DNA of 64,000 nucleotides from JABWAN01 sp041918175 (GTDB taxonomy: Bacteria; Zhuqueibacterota; Zhuqueibacteria; Zhuqueibacterales; Zhuqueibacteraceae): the NCBI GenBank assembly GCA_041918175.1, contig JAYRWE010000045.1, positions 1 to 64,000 on the forward strand, given 5' to 3'. This document shows positions 15,476 to 22,986 of the stretch, in pieces; within the stretch, counting starts at the first letter, position 1; each line of letters opens with the position of its first letter. The position numbers and the translations under genes were made by a program. The notes below the pieces were generated by a model. It searched no databases and was not told the DNA's origin. It saw only the letters and a program-made list of their open reading frames with translations.

Positions 15476-16810
15476 ATGCCCGAGACGTTCATGGCGTCAC
15501 CCGAATTGGAAGTGAGTAACCTTCCCACCGAAGTCGCGGCGTTGAAAAATAAAGTGGCCAATCTCTCTAGCTTGATCGAGGTGAGCATCATCGTCAACAG
15601 CACGCTCGATCTTGATAGCGTCATCAATTTGGTGATGGAGAAAGCGCAATCCGTGATGGCCGCGGAGGCGAGTTCCGTCATGCTCATCAACGAAAAGACC
15701 GGCATGTTAGAATGGGAAGTCGCGCTCGGCGAAGTGGGCGAGGAAGTGAAGGACAAAGTGCAACTGCGCGTGGGCGAGGGCATCGCGGGTTGGGTCGCGC
15801 AAACCGGCCAACCGCTCATCGTGCCGGACGTGAGTAAAGACTCGCGCTTTTTCAAAAAGAGCGACGATGTGACGGGATTTAAAACGCGTTCGATTCTCGC
15901 GGCGCCGTTGAAGGTGAAGAATCGCATCATCGGCGTAGCAGAGGTGCTCAATCCTTTGCACGGTCGGCTCTTCACCGACGATGATCTCGATTTGTTTTCC
16001 ACGTTCAGCCGGCAAGTGGCGCTGGCGATTGAAAACGCGCGCATGCACCGCGCGATGCTCGAAAAGCAAAAACTCGATCAACAACTCGAAGCCGCCCGCA
16101 CCATTCAAGAAAGCTTTTTGCCGCAACGCTGCCCGACGGATGGACAAGGGCGCTTCAAAATTGCGGCGCGCTCCATTCCGGCCACGCAAATCGGCGGCGA
16201 CTTCTTCGATTTTGTAAGCTATGAAGAAGACGCGATCGGCTTGGTGATTGGCGATGTTTCCGGCAAAGGCGTGCCCGCGGCGTTATACATGGCGCGCCTG
16301 GTGAGCGATTTTCGCATTCACTCGAAGAATCTCAGCTCGCCCAACGCCGTGCTGCAAACCATGAACGAAATTCTCGTGGAGCGCGGTCGTCGCGGCATGT
16401 TCGTCACGTTGCAATACTCCTTGCTCGACGTGGCGAGCGGCAAAGTGAGTTATGCGAGCGGCGGGCATCTGCCTTTGTTGTGGCTGCACGAACACGGCAT
16501 GCGCGGCGAATACATGGCAAGCGGCGGCGGCGCGCCGTTGGGCATTACGCGCGACACGCGCTTTATTCCGCGCACGCTGCAACTGCAGCCCGGCGACTAT
16601 CTCGTATCCTTCACCGACGGCATTGTTGAAGCCAAGGACAGTGAAGGCAAGCAATATGCAATGGAGCAATTGAGCAGAAGGCTGCAGCGGAAGTGGACTT
16701 CGCCGCAAGAGTTGGTTGATTTCGTGATTCAAGACGTGCAAAATTTCACCGATGGCGCACACCCCCATGACGACCTCACCATTATTGCCCTGCGCTGGGG
16801 CAAGGACTAA
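15476..16810 (+). CDS. GAF domain-containing SpoIIE-type serine phosphatase
   Basis: The 444-residue protein has a GAF domain (about 40-185: GEGIAGWVAQTGQPLIVPD ... ILAAPLKV) and a PP2C-like SpoIIE domain (about 210-440) with metal-binding segments GGDFFDF, IGDVSGKGVPAALYMA and the closing HDDLTIIALR. In partner-switching systems such a phosphatase removes phosphate from the STAS antagonist and so frees a target factor. The next two genes encode exactly the kinase and the antagonist. Start ATG 15476 is preferred, with ATG 15491 possible; the frame runs open to 15338 but the extra part has no domain. The GAF domain is the likely input. Confidence 0.93.
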   Translation: MPETFMASPELEVSNLPTEVAALKNKVANLSSLIEVSIIVNSTLDLDSVINLVMEKAQSVMAAEASSVMLINEKTGMLEWEVALGEVGEEVKDKVQLRVGEGIAGWVAQTGQPLIVPDVSKDSRFFKKSDDVTGFKTRSILAAPLKVKNRIIGVAEVLNPLHGRLFTDDDLDLFSTFSRQVALAIENARMHRAMLEKQKLDQQLEAARTIQESFLPQRCPTDGQGRFKIAARSIPATQIGGDFFDFVSYEEDAIGLVIGDVSGKGVPAALYMARLVSDFRIHSKNLSSPNAVLQTMNEILVERGRRGMFVTLQYSLLDVASGKVSYASGGHLPLLWLHEHGMRGEYMASGGGAPLGITRDTRFIPRTLQLQPGDYLVSFTDGIVEAKDSEGKQYAMEQLSRRLQRKWTSPQELVDFVIQDVQNFTDGAHPHDDLTIIALRWGKD

Positions 16811-16828
16811 ACCAGCAAGAGCATCGCT

Positions 16829-17296
16829 ATGAACACGAACCCCAATCACGGCGCGCCAAATCGTTTGATCGAGACCGTCGAGTTTCGCCTGTCGAGCGAT
16901 CCCAAGCTGCTCAAGATCATTCGCGCGGGCGTCGCGCATTTGTGCGAGTTGCTCGGCTTCACGCCGGAGCAGCGCAATCAAACCACGCTAGCGATAGATG
17001 AAGCGTGCGCAAACATCATCAAATATGCGTATGAAGGCAAGACAGATCAGCCCATCGAAATCACCGCGCGCCTATTAGAAGACGGGCTGGAAGTGATTTT
17101 GCGCGACTATGGCAAGAAGGCGAATCATGCGCAAATCAAATCGCGCGATTTGGACGACGTGCGGCCCGGCGGTTTGGGCGTGCATCTCATTCAAAGCACT
17201 ATGGACCTTGTTTCCTACGACCCCAGCATCATAGAAGGAAATCAGTTGACGTTAGCAAAGTATAGGAGAGTAAATGCTCAAGATCGTAACGCGTAA
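16829..17296 (+). CDS. RsbW-like anti-sigma serine kinase (HATPase)
   Basis: This 155-residue GHKL-fold kinase carries the N-box DEACANIIKYAYEG, the G1-like box LRDYGKKA and the G2 segment RPGGLGVHLIQSTMD. This is the signature of RsbW/SpoIIAB-like proteins that bind a target (usually a sigma factor) and phosphorylate the STAS antagonist. It lies 18 bases after the phosphatase gene and its 3' end overlaps the STAS gene by 23 bases, so the three are co-translated. No sigma factor gene is nearby. The switch may act on a distant sigma factor or on a non-sigma target. Confidence 0.92.
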   Translation: MNTNPNHGAPNRLIETVEFRLSSDPKLLKIIRAGVAHLCELLGFTPEQRNQTTLAIDEACANIIKYAYEGKTDQPIEITARLLEDGLEVILRDYGKKANHAQIKSRDLDDVRPGGLGVHLIQSTMDLVSYDPSIIEGNQLTLAKYRRVNAQDRNA

Positions 17297-17618
17297 TCGC
17301 GAAGCAGCGACAATCGTAGCCATCAGCGGCGACGTGGATTTGTATTCCTCGCCGCAGGTGCGCAAAGCGATTATCGGATTGACCGAGAAAAAAACGCCGC
17401 TCATCATGGTTGATTTGCACGAAGTCGAGTACATGGATAGCTCCGGCATCGCCACACTGGTGGAAGGCTTGCAGCAAGTGGGCAAATACAAAGGCGAGCT
17501 CAAGCTCTTCGGCTTGACCTCCGCGGTGCGCGAAGTCTTCGAGTTGAGCCGGCTCGACAAGGTGTTTCAGATTTTCGGGGATGAAGAAGCCGCGGTAGGG
17601 AGTGCGGTGAGAAGTTGA
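17274..17618 (+). CDS. STAS-domain anti-sigma factor antagonist
   Basis: A 114-residue STAS protein of the RsbV/SpoIIAA kind. The regulatory serine lies in the motif YMDSSGIATLVEGL (about residues 50-63). The single domain fills the whole protein. In the dephosphorylated state it should bind the upstream kinase and release its target. Its start lies within the kinase gene (23-base overlap). It is not adjacent to the Mla genes in a way that would suggest an MlaB role, because five small genes intervene. Confidence 0.92.
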   Translation: MLKIVTRNREAATIVAISGDVDLYSSPQVRKAIIGLTEKKTPLIMVDLHEVEYMDSSGIATLVEGLQQVGKYKGELKLFGLTSAVREVFELSRLDKVFQIFGDEEAAVGSAVRS

Positions 17619-17692
17619 AGTGTCGCAAGGCTCTGCGTGAGTCTCGCTCTTGTGTTATTGTGATGGCGTTTTTTTGAAGCGGGAGGTTATGA

Positions 17693-17965
17693 ATGTCGAC
17701 GATCCAACGCATCCGGCAAAAGGTGATTCGAAAGGATTACTATCTCTCATGGCATGCCGAAGAAGAGATGTTGGATGATTACCTTGCGCGCAATGATATC
17801 GAAAACGCCATACTCAAAGGCAGAATCGAACGAAAACTCACAAAGGATATTCGAGGAACACGTTACCGTATCGAAGGTCCGGCTCGGGACGGCAGAGTAA
17901 TTCATGTGATTTGCCGTTTCAAAGAAGATCGCAATCTTATCATCATCACAGCATATGTTCTGTAA
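17693..17965 (+). CDS. DUF4258-type small protein, putative toxin partner
   Basis: This is a 90-residue basic protein of the DUF4258 pattern: a conserved SWHAEEEM segment, then a two-stranded core (RYRIEGPARDGRVIHVICRF) and a C-terminal IITAYVL. The fold is of the small mRNA-interferase type. Members are often paired with a YgiT-type zinc-finger gene, which here follows 10 bases later. Toxic activity is inferred from this pairing, not seen. It begins a run of five tiny genes. Confidence 0.75.
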   Translation: MSTIQRIRQKVIRKDYYLSWHAEEEMLDDYLARNDIENAILKGRIERKLTKDIRGTRYRIEGPARDGRVIHVICRFKEDRNLIIITAYVL

Positions 17966-17975
17966 CGGAGGCAAG

Positions 17976-18200
17976 ATGATCTGCGAATTTTGCGGCGGCC
18001 AAACGGCGAAAAAAATCGTCAGAAGACAGCACTGGCTTAATGGGAAGTTGTACCTCGTCGAAAACGTGGAGGCCGAAGTTTGCTCGCAATGCGGCGAGCG
18101 TTATTTTCACGCCCAGATTCTCGACAAGATAGATCGTATGCTCGAAGCCGAGCATGAAGTGAAAGATCGTGTCGAAGTTGAAGTAGTCAGCTTGCAATAG
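17976..18200 (+). CDS. YgiT/MqsA-type zinc-finger protein, putative antitoxin N-domain
   Basis: The 74-residue protein has two CxxC knuckles (MICEFCGG and CSQCGERYF), which make the zinc-binding fold of YgiT/MqsA N-domains. It lacks the helix-turn-helix that MqsA carries, so it probably neutralises the upstream DUF4258 protein without binding DNA itself. A GGAGG site at 17967-17971 fixes the start at ATG 17976; an in-frame ATG at 17955 overlaps the upstream gene and has no such site. Confidence 0.8.
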   Translation: MICEFCGGQTAKKIVRRQHWLNGKLYLVENVEAEVCSQCGERYFHAQILDKIDRMLEAEHEVKDRVEVEVVSLQ

Positions 18201-18203
18201 ATC

Positions 18204-18455
18204 ATGAACCCGCGAGTCAAAGCCGTCAAGCCCAACGCCGATTATACTTTGACTTTGACGTTTGCCAATGACGAACTGAAAGTTTTCGACGTCAAGCCTT
18301 ATTTGAGTATCGGTGTCTTCAAGGAACTTAAAGATATGCGCTTGTTCAACTCCGTAAAGCCGTTCTTGGGAAGTATTCAATGGCAGAACGACCAAGATTT
18401 TTGTCCGGATACTTTGTACTTGGAAAGCCGTGCGCCGTCTCAATCTCATTTGTAG
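18204..18455 (+). CDS. DUF2442-type small protein
   Basis: An 83-residue protein with the DUF2442 pattern (VKAVKPNADYTLTLTFANDE, then FDVKPYL, and a closing ... WQNDQDFCPDTLYLES). These are compact beta-rich proteins often found next to DUF4160 genes, in arrangements that look like toxin-antitoxin pairs. It lies three bases after the zinc-finger gene, so all five genes of this run may be one transcript. Function is unknown. Confidence 0.75.
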   Translation: MNPRVKAVKPNADYTLTLTFANDELKVFDVKPYLSIGVFKELKDMRLFNSVKPFLGSIQWQNDQDFCPDTLYLESRAPSQSHL

Positions 18456-18470
18456 ACGCGGAGTAGAAAT

Positions 18471-18725
18471 ATGCCGACAGTATTGTTCATGCATGGATGG
18501 CGGCTGTTCTTTTACGCAAACGAGCGAAACGAACCGCCTCACGTTCACGGTCGTAAAGGCGATGCCGATTGCAAATACTGGCTGCGCCCGGACACTTATG
18601 AAATCGAAGAAGACCACGCCTATAATATGAGCCCCGCAGACCGTCGTGCGATTCGTAAAATCATCTTTGAGAATTTTGAATACCTCGTGGCTGAATATAA
18701 AGCCATTCACAAAGGAGCGAAATAA
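18471..18725 (+). CDS. DUF4160-type small protein
   Basis: An 84-residue protein of the DUF4160 pattern: a GWRLFFYANERNEPPHVHG core with conserved His residues, then KYWLRPDTYEIEED and a C-terminal helix. The family typically pairs with DUF2442 proteins, and here it is flanked by one on each side. Its TAA overlaps the ATG of the next gene by one base (TAATG), so translation is coupled. Biochemical activity is unknown. Confidence 0.8.
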   Translation: MPTVLFMHGWRLFFYANERNEPPHVHGRKGDADCKYWLRPDTYEIEEDHAYNMSPADRRAIRKIIFENFEYLVAEYKAIHKGAK

Positions 18726-18979
18726 TGGGTAAAATCTACAACGTGCAGTCAGTAGATGCTGACGAGACCCACCTCTACCTCGTCATCGACAACAACGCTT
18801 ATCGCATCCCGTGGGAAAAGTGTTCCCTCAAATTGGCGCACGCAAGTTTGGCGCAACGAAAACGAGTCGATGTCGCTCCTTCCGGTTACGGCATTCACTG
18901 GCCCGAGCTTGATGAAGACTTGGCGATCACGCCATTGCTCAAGTATGCAGAGCGTTTAGAAATGGAAACGGCAGGTTGA
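18725..18979 (+). CDS. DUF2442-type small protein, second copy
   Basis: An 84-residue protein coupled to the DUF4160 gene by a one-base overlap. It shows the DUF2442 features VQSVDADETHLYLVIDNNAYRIPW and GYGIHWPELDEDL. It differs strongly from the first DUF2442 gene at 18204, so it is not a recent duplicate. The mlaE start follows 10 bases later, which places this island tightly against the transporter operon. Confidence 0.8.
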   Translation: MGKIYNVQSVDADETHLYLVIDNNAYRIPWEKCSLKLAHASLAQRKRVDVAPSGYGIHWPELDEDLAITPLLKYAERLEMETAG

Positions 18980-18989
18980 TACTTTGACC

Positions 18990-19781
18990 ATGCGCACTCT
19001 CGGAGCCCTCGGACGTTACTTCATTCACTTTCTCGTGCATCTCGATCGCATGGTGCGCTTGAGCGTCGATACCTTGCTGGAAGGCATCGTCGGCCCGTTT
19101 CAAGGGAAGAAGATTCGCTGGCGCGCGACGGTCGAGCAGTTCGTTCGCATCGGCTATGACTCCGTGCCCATTGTGTGCATGATTGCATTCTTCGTCGGCC
19201 TCATTCTCGCCATGCAATCCGCGTATCAGCTCAAACGCTTCGGCGCGACGTTGTATGTTGCCGATCTCGTGGGCGTTTCGATTGTGCGCGAACTCGGCCC
19301 GTTGCTCACCGCCATCATCATTGCAGGCCGCAGCGGCTCCGCCATTGCCGCGGAAATCGGCACCATGAAAGTGGGCGAGGAGATTGATGCGTTGCGCACG
19401 ATGGGCATCAGTCATGTCGGCTTTCTCTTCGTGCCGCGCGCGTTCGCGATGATGCTCGCGCTGCCGTGCCTCACCGTGCTCGCGGATTTTGTTGGCATCT
19501 TCGGCGGCTTTCTTCTGTCCATCGCCACGCTCGACTTTAGCGTCACGCGCTACCTCAATCAAACCTCTGCCGCGCTCACCCTGAAAGACTTAATCACCGG
19601 TTTGATTAAAAGCGGATTCTTTGCATTGATCATCTCCGTGGTCGGCTGCTATCAAGGCGTGACCACGGACGGCGGCGCCGCGGGCGTGGGCAAATCTACC
19701 ACGACCTCGGTGGTGACTTCGATTTTTTTAATCATCGCCGCGGATGTGTTTTTCACCGCGCTGTTTTTCTCGGCGTTTTAA
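18990..19781 (+). CDS. mlaE: MlaE-family ABC transporter permease
   Basis: This 263-residue inner-membrane permease belongs to the Mla/Mce lipid-transport family. It has about five hydrophobic segments and the family core ELGPLLTAIIIAGRSGSAIAAE with MKVGEEIDALRTMGI. It should work with the ATPase and MCE protein that follow to move phospholipids between the outer and inner membranes. TTG at 18984 is an alternative start. A palindromic spacer separates it from mlaF. Confidence 0.92.
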   Translation: MRTLGALGRYFIHFLVHLDRMVRLSVDTLLEGIVGPFQGKKIRWRATVEQFVRIGYDSVPIVCMIAFFVGLILAMQSAYQLKRFGATLYVADLVGVSIVRELGPLLTAIIIAGRSGSAIAAEIGTMKVGEEIDALRTMGISHVGFLFVPRAFAMMLALPCLTVLADFVGIFGGFLLSIATLDFSVTRYLNQTSAALTLKDLITGLIKSGFFALIISVVGCYQGVTTDGGAAGVGKSTTTSVVTSIFLIIAADVFFTALFFSAF

Positions 19782-19786
19782 TTTTT

Positions 19787-19903
19787 GGAGTGTTGGAGTT
19801 GTGGATTGATGGAGTATTGTATTGTTGGATGCGGGAAGTGTTGGTGTTATAGAACACATGGCCCCAACAATCCCAAACTCCATTACTCCACCACTCCGAT
19901 AAG
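19787..19903. repeat. heptad-type inverted-repeat element between mlaE and mlaF
   Basis: Left arm units such as GGAGTGTTGGAGTTGTGG and GATTGATGGAGTATTG are mirrored on the right by CCCCAACAATCCC, AACTCCATTACTCC and ACCACTCC. The arms bracket a loop of about 30 bases. The element sits inside the transporter operon and could form a very long hairpin in the transcript. Confidence 0.7.
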
Positions 19904-19908
19904 AGCTT

Positions 19909-20751
19909 ATGCCCGCAACCATGCCTGCTGATTCCGGCCCAATCTCTCAACCCGAAGGCGTGATCATTTCCATTCACGATCTCGTCACACATTATGATGG
20001 CCGGCCGATATTGCAAGGCATCAACCTTGACATTCGTCGCGGAGAGACGATGGTCATTCTCGGCCGCTCGGGTTGCGGCAAGAGCACGTTGTTGCGACAT
20101 CTCATCGGACTCTCTGCGCCAAGCGCGGGTCAGATCATCATCAAAGGCTTTGAGCTTACGAGCATGCTCGAAGCCGAGCAAGTGCCGGTGCGGCGCAAAC
20201 TCGGCATGCTCTTTCAAAGCGCGGCATTGTTCAACTCCATGACCGTCGCAGAAAATGTCGCGCTGCCGTTGCGCGAACACACGAAGCTTGAGCCTTCGAC
20301 GATCAACATCATGGCGCGCATCAAGCTCGAACTGGTCGGGCTTGCGGGCTTTGAAAATTTCACCCCCGATCAACTCAGCGGCGGCATGAAGAAGCGCGCC
20401 GGCCTCGCGCGTGCGATTGCGATGGATCCCGAAATTCTCTGCTGCGACGAGCCTTCCGCGGGATTGGATCCCGTTGTTGCAGTCGGCATCGACAATCTCA
20501 TTCTCAAACTCAAACGCGCGTTCAAAATGACGACGATTGTTGTCACGCACGAGCTGGCCTCGGTGTTCTTGATTGCGGATCGCATCGCGATGTTGCATCA
20601 AGGCCGCATCATCGCGCTAGGCACGCTCGACGAACTGCGCGCGAGTAGCGAACCCGTCGTGCAGCAGTTTTTGAATCGTGAAGCGGACGAAGAAACCGTT
20701 GATCGCGAAAGGTATTTGAATAGTTTGGTGGGAACAGATGAAGAAAATTGA
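19909..20751 (+). CDS. mlaF: MlaF-family ABC transporter ATP-binding protein
   Basis: The 280-residue ATPase of the lipid transporter has Walker A GRSGCGKST at 52-60, the signature LSGGMKKRAGLARAIA, Walker B EILCCDEPSAGLDP and the H-loop VVTHEL. LSGGMKKR is typical of the Mla/Mce subfamily. The C-terminal tail (VQQFLNREADEE) also matches the family. It should power MlaE in the inner membrane. Confidence 0.93.
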   Translation: MPATMPADSGPISQPEGVIISIHDLVTHYDGRPILQGINLDIRRGETMVILGRSGCGKSTLLRHLIGLSAPSAGQIIIKGFELTSMLEAEQVPVRRKLGMLFQSAALFNSMTVAENVALPLREHTKLEPSTINIMARIKLELVGLAGFENFTPDQLSGGMKKRAGLARAIAMDPEILCCDEPSAGLDPVVAVGIDNLILKLKRAFKMTTIVVTHELASVFLIADRIAMLHQGRIIALGTLDELRASSEPVVQQFLNREADEETVDRERYLNSLVGTDEEN

Positions 20752-20788
20752 TTGCGGTGTTCTTAAGTGAGCGCAGTATTCCATAACA

Positions 20789-20880
20789 TGTCATTCTGAA
20801 AGAACCTTCCCTCGTGCTCGGAACACATCTCAAAAACAGATTAGGTCGCGAGCACTGGGGAAATTTCTTCCAGAATGACA
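20789..20880. repeat. TGTCATTCTGAAAGAA-type inverted-repeat element, copy 2
   Basis: Ends TGTCATTCTGAAAGAA and TTCTTCCAGAATGACA are near-perfect inverses. The first 25 bases are identical to the copy at 4458-4482. It lies between mlaF and mlaD. Confidence 0.8.
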
Positions 20881-20920
20881 AGCCCATAATCTCTGCACGT
20901 TTGAAAGGTTCTGTCATCTC

Positions 20921-21817
20921 ATGCAATATCACGCCCGCGAAGTCAAAGCCGGATTGCTGGTCGTTGCCGGCTTTATTACCTTCATCATTTTCATCGTTGC
21001 CATCACCGGCATTGATTGGGAGCGTAAAGATAAAACCTACACGGCGCGCTTTTCCTATATTGGCGGCATTGATCGCGGCGCAATGGTGCGCTATGGCGGC
21101 TTGCTCGTGGGCACAGTCACGGATTTGTATCTCGCTTCCGACGACAATACGCAAATCGAAGTCGTGCTCACGGTGGATGCGCGCACGCCGGTGCGTAAAA
21201 GCTCCGTGGCCTCGATTGCTTCAATCAGCCTCATGAGCGAGTACTACATCGAAATCTCGCCGGGCGCGAACGCGGAAGAGATGCTGGATTCGGGCAAGCG
21301 CCTCCTCGCGCGCGACGTGCCGCCGCTCACGCGTTTGAGTGAACCGTTTATGAACGTGAGCGAGCAGCTCGCGCTCCTGCTCGTGCGCGCAAATGATTTG
21401 ATGAACGACGCCAATCGCCAACGCTTTTCGAACTTGCTTTCCAATGCCGACAGCTTGTTCGAAACGAACGCCAAAGAAATCTCCGGCATCGTTTATAACC
21501 TCAATGCGCTCACTGAGCAGATGCACAGCATGAGCAGCAAGCTGGATAAGATCATGGGCGAAAACAGCGAAACGCTGCAAGTCACTTTCGCGCAAATGAA
21601 TCAAACCATGAGCCGCGCGGATTCAGTGTTGCAAGCGTTGCACACGACGATGAACACGCTCAACGCGATGGCAACTTCCAATCAAACCGGCTTGAACGAA
21701 GCCATGGAAAATTTTCAAAGCGCATCGCAAAACTTCGAGCAGTTCAGTCGCACGATCAAAGAGCGGCCGTGGAGCCTCATTCGAAAGTCCGCGCCGGAAG
21801 ATCGCAAACTGCCGTGA
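20921..21817 (+). CDS. mlaD: MCE/MlaD-family lipid-transport protein
   Basis: The 298-residue protein has one N-terminal membrane anchor (about 8-27), an MCE domain (about 35-112: YTARFSYIGGIDRGAMVRYGGLLVGTVTDL) and a long helical C-terminal part (about 130-280). The anchored MCE domain should form the periplasmic ring that passes lipids to MlaE. The long helical tail, longer than in enterobacterial MlaD, is common in FCB members and may span the periplasm. It ends at the repeat at 21840-21914. Confidence 0.9.
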   Translation: MQYHAREVKAGLLVVAGFITFIIFIVAITGIDWERKDKTYTARFSYIGGIDRGAMVRYGGLLVGTVTDLYLASDDNTQIEVVLTVDARTPVRKSSVASIASISLMSEYYIEISPGANAEEMLDSGKRLLARDVPPLTRLSEPFMNVSEQLALLLVRANDLMNDANRQRFSNLLSNADSLFETNAKEISGIVYNLNALTEQMHSMSSKLDKIMGENSETLQVTFAQMNQTMSRADSVLQALHTTMNTLNAMATSNQTGLNEAMENFQSASQNFEQFSRTIKERPWSLIRKSAPEDRKLP

Positions 21818-21839
21818 ACAATGAATGACACCTCCCATC

Positions 21840-21914
21840 ATTGTCATTCCGGAGGAATCTTTTTAGGCACTGGAGATTGCGCCTGCGCTGAAAAGGATTC
21901 CTTCTGAATGACAA
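21840..21914. repeat. TGTCATTC-type inverted-repeat element, diverged copy 3
   Basis: TTGTCATTCCGGAGGAATC at the left and GATTCCTTCTGAATGACAA at the right are inverses with a few mismatches. This is the same design as copies 1 and 2 with a different core. It lies between mlaD and the auxiliary lipoprotein gene. Confidence 0.7.
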
Positions 21915-21958
21915 AGAGGAGTGTCGATCTTTTAAATCCTAACCAAAATCGTCACTCG

Positions 21959-22597
21959 ATGAACTTCCTTCTTTATTTCAAAAATCTCAAGCGCGTGCCA
22001 ATGGCAGCCTGGCTGTTGGCTGCATCAATACTCCAAGCTTGCGGCGGTGTGCCGGAAACGTTTTATTACACCGTCGCGCCGCTTTCTTTAAAGAACATGA
22101 AAGACGGAGCAACGACAAATTCGAGCGCGCGCACCACTGTGCTCGGCATTGAAAAGTTCTCCGCGGAAGCGTTGTATGATGACGACCGCATCATTTATCG
22201 CGAATCGCCCTATGAAGTGAAATACTATCACTACCGTCGTTGGGCCGCGCCGCCGCGCCAATTGGTCACGGAAGAAGCGCTCAAACATCTCGAACAGTCG
22301 CGCCTATTTCAAAACGTCGTGAGTTTTCCCACGAGCCATCATGTCGACTATGTATTGACCGGGCGAATCGTGTCTTTCGAAGAGTGGGATCGCGGGGCGG
22401 AGTGGTTTGGCCGCGTGGCGTTCACGGCGCAGCTTTATGATCCCTCGACGCGCAAAATATTTTGGAGCGAAGTTTTCGAAGCAGAAACGCGCGCCGAGAA
22501 GCGCGTGCCCACCGCAGTGGTCGAAGCGATTGGAAAGAGTTTGGAGAAGTGTCTTGCAGATTTGCAGCAGGCTTTGCCGGAAGTTGTGCGGCGTTGA
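21959..22597 (+). CDS. ABC-type transport auxiliary lipoprotein
   Basis: The 212-residue product has a leader with lipobox LQAC (Cys near residue 28). The remainder is an ABC_trans_aux domain of the PqiC type (FYYTVAPLSLK ... VLGIEKFSAEALYDDDRIIYRESPYEVKYYHY ... WAAPPRQLVTEEALKHL ... YVLTGRIVSFEEWD). Such lipoproteins sit in the outer membrane and help Mce transporters. The ATG at 21959 gives a clean leader; the frame is open back to 21908. Its position after mlaEFD supports one functional system. MlaB and MlaC genes are absent here. Confidence 0.88.
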   Translation: MNFLLYFKNLKRVPMAAWLLAASILQACGGVPETFYYTVAPLSLKNMKDGATTNSSARTTVLGIEKFSAEALYDDDRIIYRESPYEVKYYHYRRWAAPPRQLVTEEALKHLEQSRLFQNVVSFPTSHHVDYVLTGRIVSFEEWDRGAEWFGRVAFTAQLYDPSTRKIFWSEVFEAETRAEKRVPTAVVEAIGKSLEKCLADLQQALPEVVRR

Positions 22598-22620
22598 GGC
22601 CCGCTGCTTTGCAAGGATGA

Positions 22621-22788
22621 ATTGCGAAGACGATTCACAAGTATTGCGGGTTTATCAAATCGACAGATGACACGATCATCGACTTGCACATCGAATATGA
22701 TAAGCATTCCTACAGGAAAAGCCTGAAAGCCTCTAAACTAGCTTGCGAGGTGGAAGAGAAAACCGGGGTCACGATAATTTTCCGGTAA
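22621..22788 (+). pseudogene. coding-like remnant without a start codon
   Basis: A frame of 55 codons lies between two stops and ends FRstop at 22786-22788. Its product has a mixed, protein-like composition (KYCGFIKSTDDTIIDLHIEY ... ACEVEEKTGVTIIFR) but no usable start codon at its 5' end. It looks like the 3' part of a decayed small gene. The rest of the gap 22598-22986 holds only a terminator. Confidence 0.3.
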
Positions 22789-22887
22789 AGGCGAGGAGAA
22801 GAGAATGAAGCAGTGAAGGCCGACATGCTAGCCGAGCTAGGCTTCACACTCAAATCTTATGAGCACGTAAAGTCGATGTTGAATAAA

Positions 22888-22920
22888 AAAAGCCAAAGGC
22901 TGTGTTTGCCTTTGGCTTTT
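22888..22920. terminator. bidirectional rho-independent terminator
   Basis: AAAAGCCAAAGGC and GCCTTTGGCTTTT form a 13-bp perfect stem with a 7-base loop, with A residues on the left and T residues on the right. It can end transcripts from the Mla side (plus) and from the secreted-protein gene at 22987-26493 (minus). Confidence 0.9.
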
Positions 22921-22986
22921 ATTTTAATCGTGCTTCCGGGAGAAGACTTGGCTCTTTGTCTCCTTCTCAATTTTGTCTCTTTGCCC

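Noticed and set aside
17274..17618. STAS protein as MlaB of the Mla system
   Set aside because: It overlaps the RsbW-like kinase gene and carries the phosphorylatable DSSG motif, so it belongs to the partner switch.
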